Shown here: in pieces, positions 8,561 to 17,556 of the stretch
Numbering within the stretch: position 1 is the stretch's first letter
How the letters are laid out: every line of letters begins with the position of its first letter
Assembly (NCBI GenBank): GCA_021801125.1
Contig: JAJYYI010000102.1
Span: forward strand, 1-46,659
Source: Deltaproteobacteria bacterium
GTDB lineage: Bacteria > Desulfobacterota > Binatia > Binatales > Binataceae
DNA: 46,659 bases
Direction: 5' to 3'
Notes under the pieces: generated by a model
What the model was told of the DNA's origin: nothing
Databases searched by the model: none
What the model saw: only the letters and a program-made list of their open reading frames with translations
Made by a program: the position numbers and the translations under genes

Positions 8561-9604
8561 ATGGCGATTCCGTATCCGCGCCCGGAACTGGAACGGCGCC
8601 AGCGGGCGCTGCTCAGGGCGATCGTACAGGAATTTATCGATACCGCCCAGGCGGTAAGCTCGCGGCGGATCGCGCAAAATTACATGCTCGGGATTCGGCC
8701 TGCGACGGTCCGAAACATGATGGCTGGCCTGGAGCAGGATGGATATCTCTATCAACCGCATACCTCGGCCGGCAGAATCCCCACCGCCAAGGCGTTCCGC
8801 TATTTTGTCGATACGTTGACGCCGAGTCCCGAGGTGGGGATGCGCGAGCGAGCGCAAATCGAATTCCATTACTCCGACCGCGCCCGCGATCCGGCCCAAC
8901 TCGTGCGCGACACGTCGCGTCTGCTCACTTCGCTCACCGGCCATACCGCGGTCGCGACCGGCCCTTGCTTCGACTCGATGACGCTCGAGCGAGTCGAACT
9001 GGTTTGCCTGCGGGCCTGCCAGGTGACGGCTGTGCTGGTGCGCGTCGGATCTGCCGTGCGGGACTGCGTTCTCGAAACCTCGCGTCCTTACAGCCAAAGC
9101 GAGCTTAACCAGATCAGCGACTTCACGACGTCGCTGGTCAAGGGCTGCACCCTTGACCAGGCCAAGGCCAGACTGAGCCGCGCCTTGCGAGAGCTGAACG
9201 GCAACACTCATCCTTTGGTGCGCGACGCTTTGCAACTCGGTACGGCGCTGTTCGCCAGCCCCGAATCCGACGCGGTCTATGTTCAAGGCAGCGCACGAGT
9301 GCTTGACCAGCCGGAGTTCGTGGAGCGAAAGAAGGCGCAGGAGTTGCTGGAAGCGCTCGAAGACCGCGCCGCATTGGCCAACGCCCTAGGCCACATTGTG
9401 GACCAGGGCAATCCCAGCGTGGCAATAGGAGATGAGAACGCCGACGCTCGCTTCAGTGACTTTAGCGTCGTTGCGGCGGCGTACGCCAGCGGCGGTGTGC
9501 GAATCGGAAATCTTGCCGTGATTGGCCCCCTGCGGATGGACTACCGGCGCGTGATTGCGTTGGTTGACTACACGGCACGGGTGCTCTCCCGGGTATGGAA
9601 CTAG
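8561..9604 (+). CDS. hrcA: Heat-inducible transcription repressor HrcA
   Basis: 347 residues, the usual HrcA length. The N-terminal winged helix (residues about 8-75) shows VSSRRIAQ, IRPATVRNMMAGLEQDGYLYQPHTSAGRIPT and AFRYFVD, the characteristic HrcA blocks; the C-terminal half is the GAF-like inserted/dimerisation region ending in GGVRIGNLAVIGPLRMDYRRV. HrcA represses chaperone operons by binding CIRCE, with GroEL as co-factor. It heads a grpE-dnaK-dnaJ block, which supports the call. I could not find a canonical CIRCE element upstream of it or of the downstream genes; a 12-bp inverted repeat lies immediately upstream. Confidence 0.95.
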   Translation: MAIPYPRPELERRQRALLRAIVQEFIDTAQAVSSRRIAQNYMLGIRPATVRNMMAGLEQDGYLYQPHTSAGRIPTAKAFRYFVDTLTPSPEVGMRERAQIEFHYSDRARDPAQLVRDTSRLLTSLTGHTAVATGPCFDSMTLERVELVCLRACQVTAVLVRVGSAVRDCVLETSRPYSQSELNQISDFTTSLVKGCTLDQAKARLSRALRELNGNTHPLVRDALQLGTALFASPESDAVYVQGSARVLDQPEFVERKKAQELLEALEDRAALANALGHIVDQGNPSVAIGDENADARFSDFSVVAAAYASGGVRIGNLAVIGPLRMDYRRVIALVDYTARVLSRVWN

Positions 9605-9725
9605 CGCGAGATTGATACGGGCCGCGTGGACGCGCATGCGCATGCCCGCATAATTAGGGCGGAGTGCTCGGGGCGCGTTTCCACGTTTTGACGTACACCC
9701 TTTGCGCTAAGCGCAATCCGGCCTT

Positions 9726-9754
9726 GGCCTCTCGCCTTCGGGTGATTCGAGGCC
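9726..9754 (+). terminator. Stable UUCG hairpin downstream of hrcA
   Basis: GGCCTC-TCGCC pairs with GGTGA-(TTC bulge)-GAGGCC around a TTCG tetraloop, an exceptionally stable loop type. It lies about 120 nt after the hrcA stop and before the grpE promoter. There is no U-tract, so termination is uncertain; it could also be a processing or attenuation structure. Confidence 0.35.
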
Positions 9755-9868
9755 AGCGCAGCCGCTTCTCGCCGACGGAGGCGGTCCTTGGGAACCGTAG
9801 CGGTTCGCTCACGCTATTGCGCGCGCCGTGCCAAAGCGCGCGTGATGTGGCGCTCGGCGCCGCGCGAG

Positions 9869-9923
9869 AGCACGATACGCTTGTGCTTCGGCGCTTGGGC
9901 GGTCAGCATATGATGCTTATATT
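9869..9923 (+). promoter_or_regulatory. Candidate grpE promoter with operator-like repeats
   Basis: TTGGGC (9895-9900) and TATATT (9918-9923) are 17 bp apart, a sigma-70-like promoter about 40 nt before the grpE ATG. Just upstream is AGCAC-N9-GTGCT (9869-9887), which contains the inner core of CIRCE half-sites but with shorter spacing, and the promoter spacer contains AGCAT-ATG-ATGCT (9905-9917). These are visual matches only; either repeat could be an HrcA site. Confidence 0.35.
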
Positions 9924-9962
9924 ACACGACGTATTTAGGAACCCTGGCAACGAACGAATACA

Positions 9963-10631
9963 ATGACGGATAAGAGAAAGCAACCACAAGGCGTCGATTG
10001 TTCATCTGCTATCGGCAGGCCCTCCGAGGCCGTTGAAATGGAAGCCTCCAAGACCGGAGAAAACAGCGAACAGGAGGAGCTGCGGGCGCGTCTTGAGCAA
10101 GTGGAACGCGAGCTGGCCGAGCTTAAGGACAAATACCTGCGACTGCTGGCTGAGAACGAGAATGCGCGTAAGCGGATGCGCCAGCAGGCTGAGGAGAATG
10201 TGCGGCTGGAGCGTGAGCGGATGCTGCGCGAGCTTTTGCCGGTGGTTGACAACCTTGAGCGAACGGTAACAGCTGCCCGTGGCGGTGGCAACGGCAAGCC
10301 GATTATCGAAGGCGCCGAGTTGGTGCTTCGCTCGATGATGGACTTTCTGCGCGGTTTCGGCGTCATTCAGGTCACCGCGAAAGGGGAGCGCTTCGATCCC
10401 GCGTTACATGAAGCCTTGGACCACGTCGAGACCGCCGCGCATGAGCCGGACACCGTGGTCAGCGAGCTTCATCCCGGCTATAAGATCGGCGACCGGATCC
10501 TTCGTCCGGCGCGCGTGACGGTCGCCAAGGCGCCGGCGACGCGAAGCGCCGGAGGCAAGGGCAAAGAGGCGGAAGCCGAAACGGAATGGGCTAAGAACAA
10601 GGCCAACGGCGAGGACGAGGAGCTGTCCTAG
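9963..10631 (+). CDS. grpE: Nucleotide exchange factor GrpE
   Basis: 222 residues. A variable charged N-terminus leads into the long coiled coil (about 35-90, with ELKDKYLRLLAENENARKR), then the C-terminal beta domain with LLPVVDNLERT, FDPALHEAL and VVSELHPGYKIGDRILRPARVTVAK, all signature blocks of GrpE. GrpE releases ADP from DnaK. The tail after VAKAP is an extra 35-residue charged extension, common in GC-rich genomes. It sits between hrcA and dnaK, the standard order. No strong Shine-Dalgarno sequence is visible before the ATG. Confidence 0.95.
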   Translation: MTDKRKQPQGVDCSSAIGRPSEAVEMEASKTGENSEQEELRARLEQVERELAELKDKYLRLLAENENARKRMRQQAEENVRLERERMLRELLPVVDNLERTVTAARGGGNGKPIIEGAELVLRSMMDFLRGFGVIQVTAKGERFDPALHEALDHVETAAHEPDTVVSELHPGYKIGDRILRPARVTVAKAPATRSAGGKGKEAEAETEWAKNKANGEDEELS

Positions 10632-10964
10632 CGGCGCATAGCGGGGTACGCGTCGGGGAATGCGCGCTATCGATTTTGCTTTGCCAATCATTGGGCTTGA
10701 TAAGCCGAGTGGCCTATAGCTTTAACTTAAAAACACGGATTGAAAATTGCCGCTTCGTGGTTAACTTTTCAGTGAGCGTCGCGGCGGGCGGAATGCCGCG
10801 AGGGTGACGGCCCGAAAGTTGCCGTTTAAGGGTTTCATGATAGCAACGGGCTGGCGTCGCGACTGGGTGCGGCGTGACGTCGGGACTTCAACGGCGCGGA
10901 TACGCCGACGGTTCAAAGAAACGGAAAAATAGGCTCGTACAGTTCATAAAGAGGCATTTCACTG
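10632..10964. other. grpE-dnaK spacer, probable dnaK promoter region
   Basis: No gene seen in these 333 nt. TTGAAA (10740-10745) and TAACTT (10762-10767), 16 bp apart, are a plausible promoter for dnaK. The unusually long spacer implies that dnaK has its own promoter and does not rely on readthrough from grpE. No CIRCE repeat was found here. Confidence 0.35.
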
Positions 10965-12896
10965 ATGGCCAAGGTTATAGGAATCGATCTCGGGACCACT
11001 AACAGCTGCGTTGCAATCATGGAGGGTGGCGATCCGACCGTGATCGCCAACTCCGAGGGCAGTCGCACGACACCTTCGGTAGTAGCCTTTACCGAGTCTG
11101 GTGAGCGCTTGGTGGGACAGATCGCCAAGCGTCAAGCGGTCACCAATCCGGCCAACACCGTCTTTGCGGTGAAGCGTCTGATGGGCCGGCGCTACGAAGA
11201 TGCCGAGGTCCAGAGGGCGCTCAAGGTGTTGCCGTACAAGGTGGTTCGGCACGAAGACGGAGCGGCTTGGGTCGAGATCCGAGGAAAGAAATACAGCCCG
11301 CCCGAAATCTCTGCGTTCATCCTGCAGAAGATGAAGCAAACCGCCGAGGACTATTTGGGCGAAAAGGTTACTGACGCGGTCATAACAGTGCCGGCTTACT
11401 TCAATGACAGCCAGCGCCAGGCGACCAAAGACGCGGGGCGCATTGCGGGCCTCAACGTGCTCCGGATTATCAACGAGCCGACGGCCGCGTCGCTGGCCTA
11501 CGGGCTCGATAAAAAGAAGGACGAGAAAATCGCGGTCTTCGACCTTGGTGGCGGAACGTTCGACATCTCGATTCTTGAACTCGGCGAAGGGGTCTTCGAG
11601 GTCAAGGCCACCAACGGTGACACGTTCTTGGGCGGCGAAGATTTCGACCAGCGCGTGATCGACTATCTCGCCGACGAGTTCCGCAAAGATCAGGGAATCG
11701 ATCTGCGCAAGGATCGCATGGCCTTGCAGCGGCTCAAGGAGGCTGCGGAGAAGGCCAAATGCGAGCTTTCGACGGTTGCCGAGACAGAGATCAATCTTCC
11801 GTTTATCACGGCCGATCAGTCGGGCCCCAAGCATCTTGCGATTAAGTTGACGCGGGCGAAGCTCGAAGCGCTGTGCGCGGATCTGCTGGAGCGCCTTGAA
11901 CAGCCGTGCCTCACGGCGCTCAAGGACGCGGGGCTTTCTGCCGGCGACATAAACGAAGTGGTGTTGGTCGGCGGAATGACGCGGATGCCCGCGGTTCAGG
12001 CGCGCGTGCGGCAGCTTTTCGGCAAGGAAGGACATAAGGGTGTCAATCCTGATGAAGTCGTCGCGGTGGGCGCCGCGATCCAGGCCGGCGTGCTCAAGGG
12101 CGAGGTCAAGGATGTCCTGCTGCTCGACGTCACCCCGCTTTCCCTCGGCATTGAAACGCTGGGCGGCGTGTTCACCAAGCTCATCGACAAGAACACGACG
12201 ATTCCGACTCGCAAGAGCCAGATCTTCTCGACCGCTCAAGATAATCAGAATGCCGTGACGATTCGCGTCTACCAGGGCGAGCGCGAAATGGCGGCTGACA
12301 ACAAAATGCTCGGCCAGTTTGACTTGATCGGCATCCCGCCGGCGCCGCGCGGCGTGCCGCAGATCGAGGTTACGTTCGATATCGACGCCAACGGCATCCT
12401 GAACGTCGCGGCCAAGGATCAGGCGACCAACAAGGAGCAGTCGATTCGTATCACCGCTTCTTCCGGACTCAGCGAAGCGGAAATCAAACGGATGGTTTCC
12501 GATGCGGAAAAGCACGCCGCTGACGACCATCAGCGACGTCTGGCGGCCGAGGCGCGCAACAAGCTCGACAACCTCATTTACTCAACCGAAAGATCGCTTA
12601 AAGAGTATGGCGCGTCGCTCGATGAGCCGACGAAGAAGAATCTCGAGGAGGCTCTCGCGAGTGCGAAGGGCAAGCTGGAGTCAACTGACCCGGAGGAGCT
12701 GAATCGGGCTGCCGAAGCGCTGGCGTCCGCTTCGCATAAGCTGGCGGAAGCGATGTACAGCAAGGTTCGCCAGCAGGATCAGACGGGAGCCGGCGGCTCA
12801 ACGGGCGGGGGTTCTTCCGCTGACGGCGGGCCTGGTCGCGATGCGCAGGGCAAAGAGGATGTGGTTGATGCCGACTACAAAGAGGTCAAGAACTAG
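10965..12896 (+). CDS. dnaK: Molecular chaperone DnaK (Hsp70)
   Basis: 643 residues, the usual length. The nucleotide-binding domain begins [17 protein letters not shown] and has the phosphate loop [14 protein letters not shown] and [11 protein letters not shown]; the linker [19 protein letters not shown] leads to the substrate-binding beta sandwich and a helical lid. The C-terminus is Gly/Ser-rich and ends [12 protein letters not shown], typical of DnaK. It folds nascent and stress-damaged proteins with DnaJ and GrpE, whose genes flank it. The upstream AAAGAGG may be its ribosome site. A 523-residue antisense frame across this gene is a codon-bias artefact. Confidence 0.98.
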   Translation: MAKVIGIDLGTTNSCVAIMEGGDPTVIANSEGSRTTPSVVAFTESGERLVGQIAKRQAVTNPANTVFAVKRLMGRRYEDAEVQRALKVLPYKVVRHEDGAAWVEIRGKKYSPPEISAFILQKMKQTAEDYLGEKVTDAVITVPAYFNDSQRQATKDAGRIAGLNVLRIINEPTAASLAYGLDKKKDEKIAVFDLGGGTFDISILELGEGVFEVKATNGDTFLGGEDFDQRVIDYLADEFRKDQGIDLRKDRMALQRLKEAAEKAKCELSTVAETEINLPFITADQSGPKHLAIKLTRAKLEALCADLLERLEQPCLTALKDAGLSAGDINEVVLVGGMTRMPAVQARVRQLFGKEGHKGVNPDEVVAVGAAIQAGVLKGEVKDVLLLDVTPLSLGIETLGGVFTKLIDKNTTIPTRKSQIFSTAQDNQNAVTIRVYQGEREMAADNKMLGQFDLIGIPPAPRGVPQIEVTFDIDANGILNVAAKDQATNKEQSIRITASSGLSEAEIKRMVSDAEKHAADDHQRRLAAEARNKLDNLIYSTERSLKEYGASLDEPTKKNLEEALASAKGKLESTDPEELNRAAEALASASHKLAEAMYSKVRQQDQTGAGGSTGGGSSADGGPGRDAQGKEDVVDADYKEVKN

Positions 12897-12912
12897 CGGC
12901 ATCGAGTAGTTC

Positions 12913-12943
12913 AACGGGGCGGCGCGTGGCGCGCCGCCCCGTT
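12913..12943 (+). terminator. Strong hairpin terminator after dnaK
   Basis: A perfect 14-bp GC-rich stem (AACGGGGCGGCGCG and its complement) closed by a TGG triloop begins 17 nt after the dnaK stop. The following bases are AT-rich but contain no long T run, so it may be an intrinsic terminator or an mRNA-stabilising 3' hairpin. It would separate dnaK expression from dnaJ. Confidence 0.7.
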
Positions 12944-13234
12944 ATCCATATAAGCGTCCGCAAAGTCATAAAGCGCCGGCCCGCCGTTGCAGAGCATTGT
13001 TCGCAGCAGAGTATCGCACGTAGCCGCGATTGTTGCCGTTAACAAGTCTCCGACAGCCAGGTATGCGTTCTATAGGCCGCATGGGCCGCTGGTGTTGGCG
13101 CGAGCGGGAGTGCGCCGGAAGGGTCTATCTTCGCTCCAGCGCGGGGCGGCCGCTAAACTCTTACCTGCGGGCCGCGAAGTCACGAGGATTCCCCTCGCGA
13201 CGGCAACAAGAATCGCCGATAGCGGCAACTGATT

Positions 13235-13264
13235 CTCATCTGAAGACGACACGTGTACTATAAT
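13235..13264 (+). promoter_or_regulatory. Candidate dnaJ promoter
   Basis: An exact TATAAT hexamer lies at 13259-13264, 38 nt before the dnaJ ATG. The -35 region at the expected distance (about 13235-13241) does not match TTGACA well, so only the -10 element is persuasive. Confidence 0.4.
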
Positions 13265-13302
13265 CGGCGGACATAAAGGCTGACGCTGCGTGGCATCTCC
13301 TC

Positions 13303-14439
13303 ATGAACGGCAAGAAACGAGATTATTACGAAGTGTTGGGCGTTAGCCGCGACGCCAACGAGGATGAGCTAAAGAAGGCTTATCGGCGGCTGGCCATTCA
13401 ACTTCATCCGGATCGCAACCCCGGCGACAAGCAGGCTGAAGAGCGCTTCAAAGAGATCAATGAAGCCTATCAGGTGCTCTCGGACGCCGAGAAGCGCGCT
13501 CAGTATGACCGTTACGGTCACGCGGCGTTCGAAGGGATGCGCGGAGCCGGCGGGTTCGGCGGATTTGGGGGCTTCGACTTCACGCAAGGGTTCGAGGAAG
13601 TCTTCTCCGATATCTTCGGTGACTTTTTCGGAGCGGGGCGCGGGGGAAGTCGCGCGCGGCGCGGCGAAGACCTGCGCTACGACCTGGAAATCGATTTTGA
13701 AGAAGCGGCGCGCGGTACGGAAAAGACCATCAAGCTCACCCGGTTCGTCACCTGCGAGACTTGCAAAGGTTCTCGCAGTGCGAGCCCTGGCGGCGTGCAA
13801 AACTGCCCCAACTGCCGCGGAAGCGGGCAGGTGCGGATGCAGCAGGGCTTTTTCTCAATCTCGACGACGTGCGGGCAATGCCGCGGCGAGGGCAAGATAA
13901 TCGTTGAGCCCTGTGCCGCATGCCACGGGCAAGGCCGAACGCGAAAGGTGCAGTCGCTGTCGGTGCGAATCCCGCCCGGCGTAGACACCGGCTCTCGCCT
14001 GAGGGTCGGCGGCGCCGGCGAGGCCGGGTTTCGCGGTGGCTCATCCGGCGATTTGTACGTTGTCATCCACGTTCGGGACCACCCGATATTTGTCCGCCAA
14101 GGGAATGACGTGATCGTCGAGGTGCCGGTCAGTTTCCCCCAGGCGGCCTTGGGAGCCGAGTTGGAAGTCCCCACGCTTGACGGCAAGGTCAAGGTGAAGG
14201 TTGCGGCCGGCACTCAATCCGGAAAAATCCTCCGTCTCAAAGGGAAGGGCGTGCCGGACTTGCACGGATACGGCCGCGGAGATCAGTTGGTCAAGGTCGT
14301 CGTCGAGACGCCGCGCCGCCTTACGGCCCGCCAGCGGGAACTGCTCGAGGAGTTTGCGCAGATTTCCGGCGAAGAGTTGCACCATCCGATGGCCAAGGGC
14401 TTCGTCGACAAAATCAAGGAAATGTTCGGCAACCCCTAA
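13303..14439 (+). CDS. dnaJ: Chaperone protein DnaJ (Hsp40)
   Basis: 378 residues with all parts of a type A J-protein: the J domain with the HPD motif (in LHPDRNPGD), a Gly/Phe-rich linker, the zinc-finger domain with four CxxCxGxG-like repeats ([32 protein letters not shown]) and two C-terminal beta domains. The first repeat reads GSR where GSG is usual, but all eight zinc cysteines are present. DnaJ delivers substrates to DnaK and stimulates its ATPase. It converges with hsdR, whose stop is only 43 nt away, so the two transcripts meet here. Confidence 0.97.
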   Translation: MNGKKRDYYEVLGVSRDANEDELKKAYRRLAIQLHPDRNPGDKQAEERFKEINEAYQVLSDAEKRAQYDRYGHAAFEGMRGAGGFGGFGGFDFTQGFEEVFSDIFGDFFGAGRGGSRARRGEDLRYDLEIDFEEAARGTEKTIKLTRFVTCETCKGSRSASPGGVQNCPNCRGSGQVRMQQGFFSISTTCGQCRGEGKIIVEPCAACHGQGRTRKVQSLSVRIPPGVDTGSRLRVGGAGEAGFRGGSSGDLYVVIHVRDHPIFVRQGNDVIVEVPVSFPQAALGAELEVPTLDGKVKVKVAAGTQSGKILRLKGKGVPDLHGYGRGDQLVKVVVETPRRLTARQRELLEEFAQISGEELHHPMAKGFVDKIKEMFGNP

Positions 14440-14481
14440 TCCCCAGCTGCTCGGCGCTGGATTGGTGCCCTGCCGTCCGGC

Positions 14482-17400
14482 TCAGGCGGCGGCGCAGAGC
14501 AGTTCCGCCTGTTCGATCACGGTCTGGGTCGCCTTCTCCTGTTTGTCCGGCGGATAACCATACTTGCGCAGTATGCGTTTGACCATCACCCGAAGCTTGG
14601 CGCGGATTGACTCTCTGATCGTCCAATCGATCGAGGTGTTGCGGCGCACAGTATCGGCCAGCTCGCGGGCGATCTGCTTCAAGGTCTCGTCGCCGAGCAC
14701 CTTGACCGCGCTGTCGTTCACTTCGAGTGCCTCGTAGAAAGCCGCCTCTTCCTCGCTAAGCCCGAGATTCTCGCCGCGCCGCTGCGCCTCGCGCATCTCC
14801 TTGGCCAACGCGATTAGCTCCTCGATCACCCGCGCCGTCTCGATCAGCCGGTTCTGATATTTGCGGATTGCCTGGTCGAGCAATTCGGCGAATGAACGCG
14901 CCTGAACGACGCTTTTACGGCGGCGGGTCTTGATCTCGTCTCTCAGAAGGCGCGCCAAGAGTTCGACCGCGACGTTGCGTTGCGGCAGCCCCCGGACCTC
15001 CTCCAGAAAGCGGTCCGAGAGTATCGACAGGTCCGGCTTTTTCAGACCGGCCGCCGAGTAGATATCGATTACCCGGTCCGACGCGATCGCACGCGAGACG
15101 AGCTGGCGTATAGCGTGCTCAATTTTATCTGGCGGTTTTCCGCTGCCGCTTGAAAGTTTCACCAGTCCGGCGCGCACGGCCTGGAAGAAACCCACGTCTT
15201 CGCGAATCCGCAACGCCTCGTCGCTCGGAACCGCCAACGCGAAGGCTTTCGAAAGTTGCGTCACGGCATCCAGGAAGCGGCTCTTTCCGTCGTCCTGCGC
15301 GAGGATATGCTCCTGCGCGGCAGGGAGCAGGCCGAGCCGCTGGGCGGGCGTCCCCGACTTCCAGAGCGACCAATCGAAGCGGTGAAAGAGGCCGCAGCAG
15401 ACTTCGTATTTTTCAAGCATCGCGGCCACCGCCTGCCGCTGGTCGATCGCGGCGTCCCCTTTGCCGCCGCTCTCCGTGTAAGTGGCTAAAGCGCGTTTCA
15501 GCTGCTCGGCGAGCCCGAGGTAGTCGACGATCAGGCCGCCTGGCTTGTCCCTGAAGACCCGATTTACTCGCGCGATCGCTTGCATCAGACCATGCCCGCG
15601 CATCGGCTTGTCAACGTACATCGTATGCAGCGGCCCGGCGTCGAAGCCGGTGAGCCACATGTCCCGCACGATTACGATTTTCAGCGGATCGTTCGCGTCC
15701 TTGAACCGCTCGGCCAGTTTAAGCCGGCGTGCCTTATTCCGGACGTGGGGTTGCCATTCGGGCGGGTCCGAGGCGGAACCCGTCATGACAATCTTTATTG
15801 CTCCCCTGGTATCGTCAGGATCGTGCCAATCCGGCCGCAGCTTGACGATCGCGTTATATAGGTCAACGCAGATCCGCCGGCTCATGGCGACAACCAGGGC
15901 CTTGCCGTCCAGCGCCTCAAGCCGCGCTTCGAAGTGGTTCACCAAGTCGCGCGCGATCAGGTTTATCCGTCTTTCGGTTCCGACCAGAGCCTCAAGCGCC
16001 GCCCACTTGGTTTTAAGCTTCTCCTTGCGCTCGATCTCCTCACCCTCGGTGACCTCCTCGAATTCCGGATCGATCTTCGGCCGCTCCTCAGGCTTGAGCT
16101 CAAGCTTGGCGAGGCGGCTCTCATAGTAAATTGGCACGGTCGCGCCGTCTTCCACGGCGCGCTGGATATCGTAGATATCGATGTAGTCGCCGAAGACCGC
16201 GCGCGTGTTTTTGTCCGCAAGCTCGATCGGCGTTCCGGTAAATCCGATGAACGAGGCGTTCGGCAGCGCGTCGCGCATGTGTTTCGCGAAGCCGTCGATA
16301 AAATCGTACTGGCTACGATGCGCCTCGTCGGCAATCACAACGATATTGCGACGGTCGGAGAGCAACGGATGCCGATCGCCTTTTTCCCCGGGAAAGAACT
16401 TCTGGATAGTCGTAAAGACGATGCCGCCGGAAGCAACCTTGAGCATCTGCCGCAGCTCGGCCCGGCTGTTGGCCTGCACCGGCGCCTGCCGCAATAGATC
16501 GCTGCATCGCGAGAACGTGCCGAAAAGCTGGTCGTCAAGATCGTTGCGGTCGGTGAGCACAACGATCGTCGGGTTCTCCATCGCGGGATGGACTGCGAGC
16601 CGGCCCGCGTAAAACACCATCGTCAGGCTCTTGCCCGAGCCCTGCGTATGCCAGATCACGCCGCAACGCCGATCGCCGGTTGCGCGCGACGCCTCGATTG
16701 TCGCTTCGATAGCTTTGTTGACGGCGTGGAACTGATGATAGCCAGCGATCTTCTTGCTGACCTTGCCGGAACCTTCATCTTCGAAGGCCACAAAGTGGCG
16801 AATCAGGCTCAGGAAGCGACGCTTATCGAAGATGCCCTCGATGACCACCTGCAATTGCGGCACTGTGGCTGGCGCAAGGGATTCGCCGTCGATCGTGCGC
16901 CATGGCATGAAACGCTCGCGGTCGGAAGTCAGCGAGCCAACCCGTGCCTCCACGCCGTCGGAGACGATCATCAGCTCGTTGAACCGGAACAGCGACGGGA
17001 TTTCGTTCTTATAGGTCTGAAGCTGATTGAAGGCGCTCCAGATCGTGGCCTGTTCATCGGCCGGATTTTTGAGTTCGATTGTCGCGAGCGGCAGGCCATT
17101 TGCGAAGACCGCCACATCGGCGCGCCGCTCATGCCGGCCCTCAACGACTGTGAACTGATTCACGGCGAGCCAGTCGTTGTTGTCGGGCTCTTCGAAGTCG
17201 AGCAGGCGGACCTGGACCCCAGCGATCGATCCGTCTTCGCGCCGACGCTCGACTGTCACGCCCTCGGTCAGCATCCGATGGAACGCGCGATTGTTCTGAA
17301 CGAGGGACGGCGACTCAGTGCGCGTGAGTTTGCGGAAGGCCTCTTCGAGCAACTCGGGCGGCAGGGCGGGATTCAGCCGTTCGAGCGCCTCGCGCAGCCG

Positions 17401-17550
17401 CCGCGCGAGGATGACCTCGTGGTAGTCGTCCCGCTCGCCCTTCGGCTCGCCTGGGGCGATCTCGGAGCCAAACTGGACGAGGTAACCTAGGCCTGCCAGC
17501 CATTCAAACGCGGCGGCCTCAACATCGGATTCGGCTAGTGGCATAGGCAT
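14482..17550 (-). CDS. hsdR: Type I restriction enzyme R subunit (HsdR)
   Basis: 1022 residues, full family length. The N-terminal nuclease domain carries D145 and E159-x-K161 (in [10 protein letters not shown] and TIELKN) followed by Q/LQTYK, the PD-(D/E)xK site. The SF2 translocase has Walker A TQGSGKS (302-308), DEAH (408-411), FTGTP, and the late motifs [16 protein letters not shown] and QAIARVNR. A helical C-terminal domain follows. HsdR cuts unmodified DNA after translocation by the HsdM/HsdS complex. It starts 6 nt after HerA, and its own partners hsdS and hsdM are separated from it by SIR2 and HerA, an unusual spread of an hsd locus. Confidence 0.96.
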   Translation of the reverse strand: MPMPLAESDVEAAAFEWLAGLGYLVQFGSEIAPGEPKGERDDYHEVILARRLREALERLNPALPPELLEEAFRKLTRTESPSLVQNNRAFHRMLTEGVTVERRREDGSIAGVQVRLLDFEEPDNNDWLAVNQFTVVEGRHERRADVAVFANGLPLATIELKNPADEQATIWSAFNQLQTYKNEIPSLFRFNELMIVSDGVEARVGSLTSDRERFMPWRTIDGESLAPATVPQLQVVIEGIFDKRRFLSLIRHFVAFEDEGSGKVSKKIAGYHQFHAVNKAIEATIEASRATGDRRCGVIWHTQGSGKSLTMVFYAGRLAVHPAMENPTIVVLTDRNDLDDQLFGTFSRCSDLLRQAPVQANSRAELRQMLKVASGGIVFTTIQKFFPGEKGDRHPLLSDRRNIVVIADEAHRSQYDFIDGFAKHMRDALPNASFIGFTGTPIELADKNTRAVFGDYIDIYDIQRAVEDGATVPIYYESRLAKLELKPEERPKIDPEFEEVTEGEEIERKEKLKTKWAALEALVGTERRINLIARDLVNHFEARLEALDGKALVVAMSRRICVDLYNAIVKLRPDWHDPDDTRGAIKIVMTGSASDPPEWQPHVRNKARRLKLAERFKDANDPLKIVIVRDMWLTGFDAGPLHTMYVDKPMRGHGLMQAIARVNRVFRDKPGGLIVDYLGLAEQLKRALATYTESGGKGDAAIDQRQAVAAMLEKYEVCCGLFHRFDWSLWKSGTPAQRLGLLPAAQEHILAQDDGKSRFLDAVTQLSKAFALAVPSDEALRIREDVGFFQAVRAGLVKLSSGSGKPPDKIEHAIRQLVSRAIASDRVIDIYSAAGLKKPDLSILSDRFLEEVRGLPQRNVAVELLARLLRDEIKTRRRKSVVQARSFAELLDQAIRKYQNRLIETARVIEELIALAKEMREAQRRGENLGLSEEEAAFYEALEVNDSAVKVLGDETLKQIARELADTVRRNTSIDWTIRESIRAKLRVMVKRILRKYGYPPDKQEKATQTVIEQAELLCAAA

Positions 17551-17556
17551 CGGAAG

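Larger units (their letters stand above)
9605..9962. other. hrcA-grpE intergenic region with several hairpins
   Basis: No coding sequence seen. The region holds a stable hairpin with a TTCG tetraloop (9726-9754), a short inverted repeat TTGCGC-TAA-GCGCAA (9702-9716), the AGCAC/GTGCT repeat at 9869-9887 and a likely grpE promoter at 9895-9923. It therefore looks like a real regulatory spacer and not a decayed gene. Confidence 0.5.
12897..13302. other. dnaK-dnaJ spacer
   Basis: Contains the strong hairpin after dnaK (12913-12943) and a candidate dnaJ promoter element near its end. Between them (about 12950-13230) there is no convincing coding frame, tRNA or repeat. Confidence 0.5.

Noticed and set aside
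10959-12530. 523-codon frame antisense to dnaK
   Set aside because: Long antisense frames are common opposite GC-rich genes with strong codon bias; dnaK is beyond doubt.
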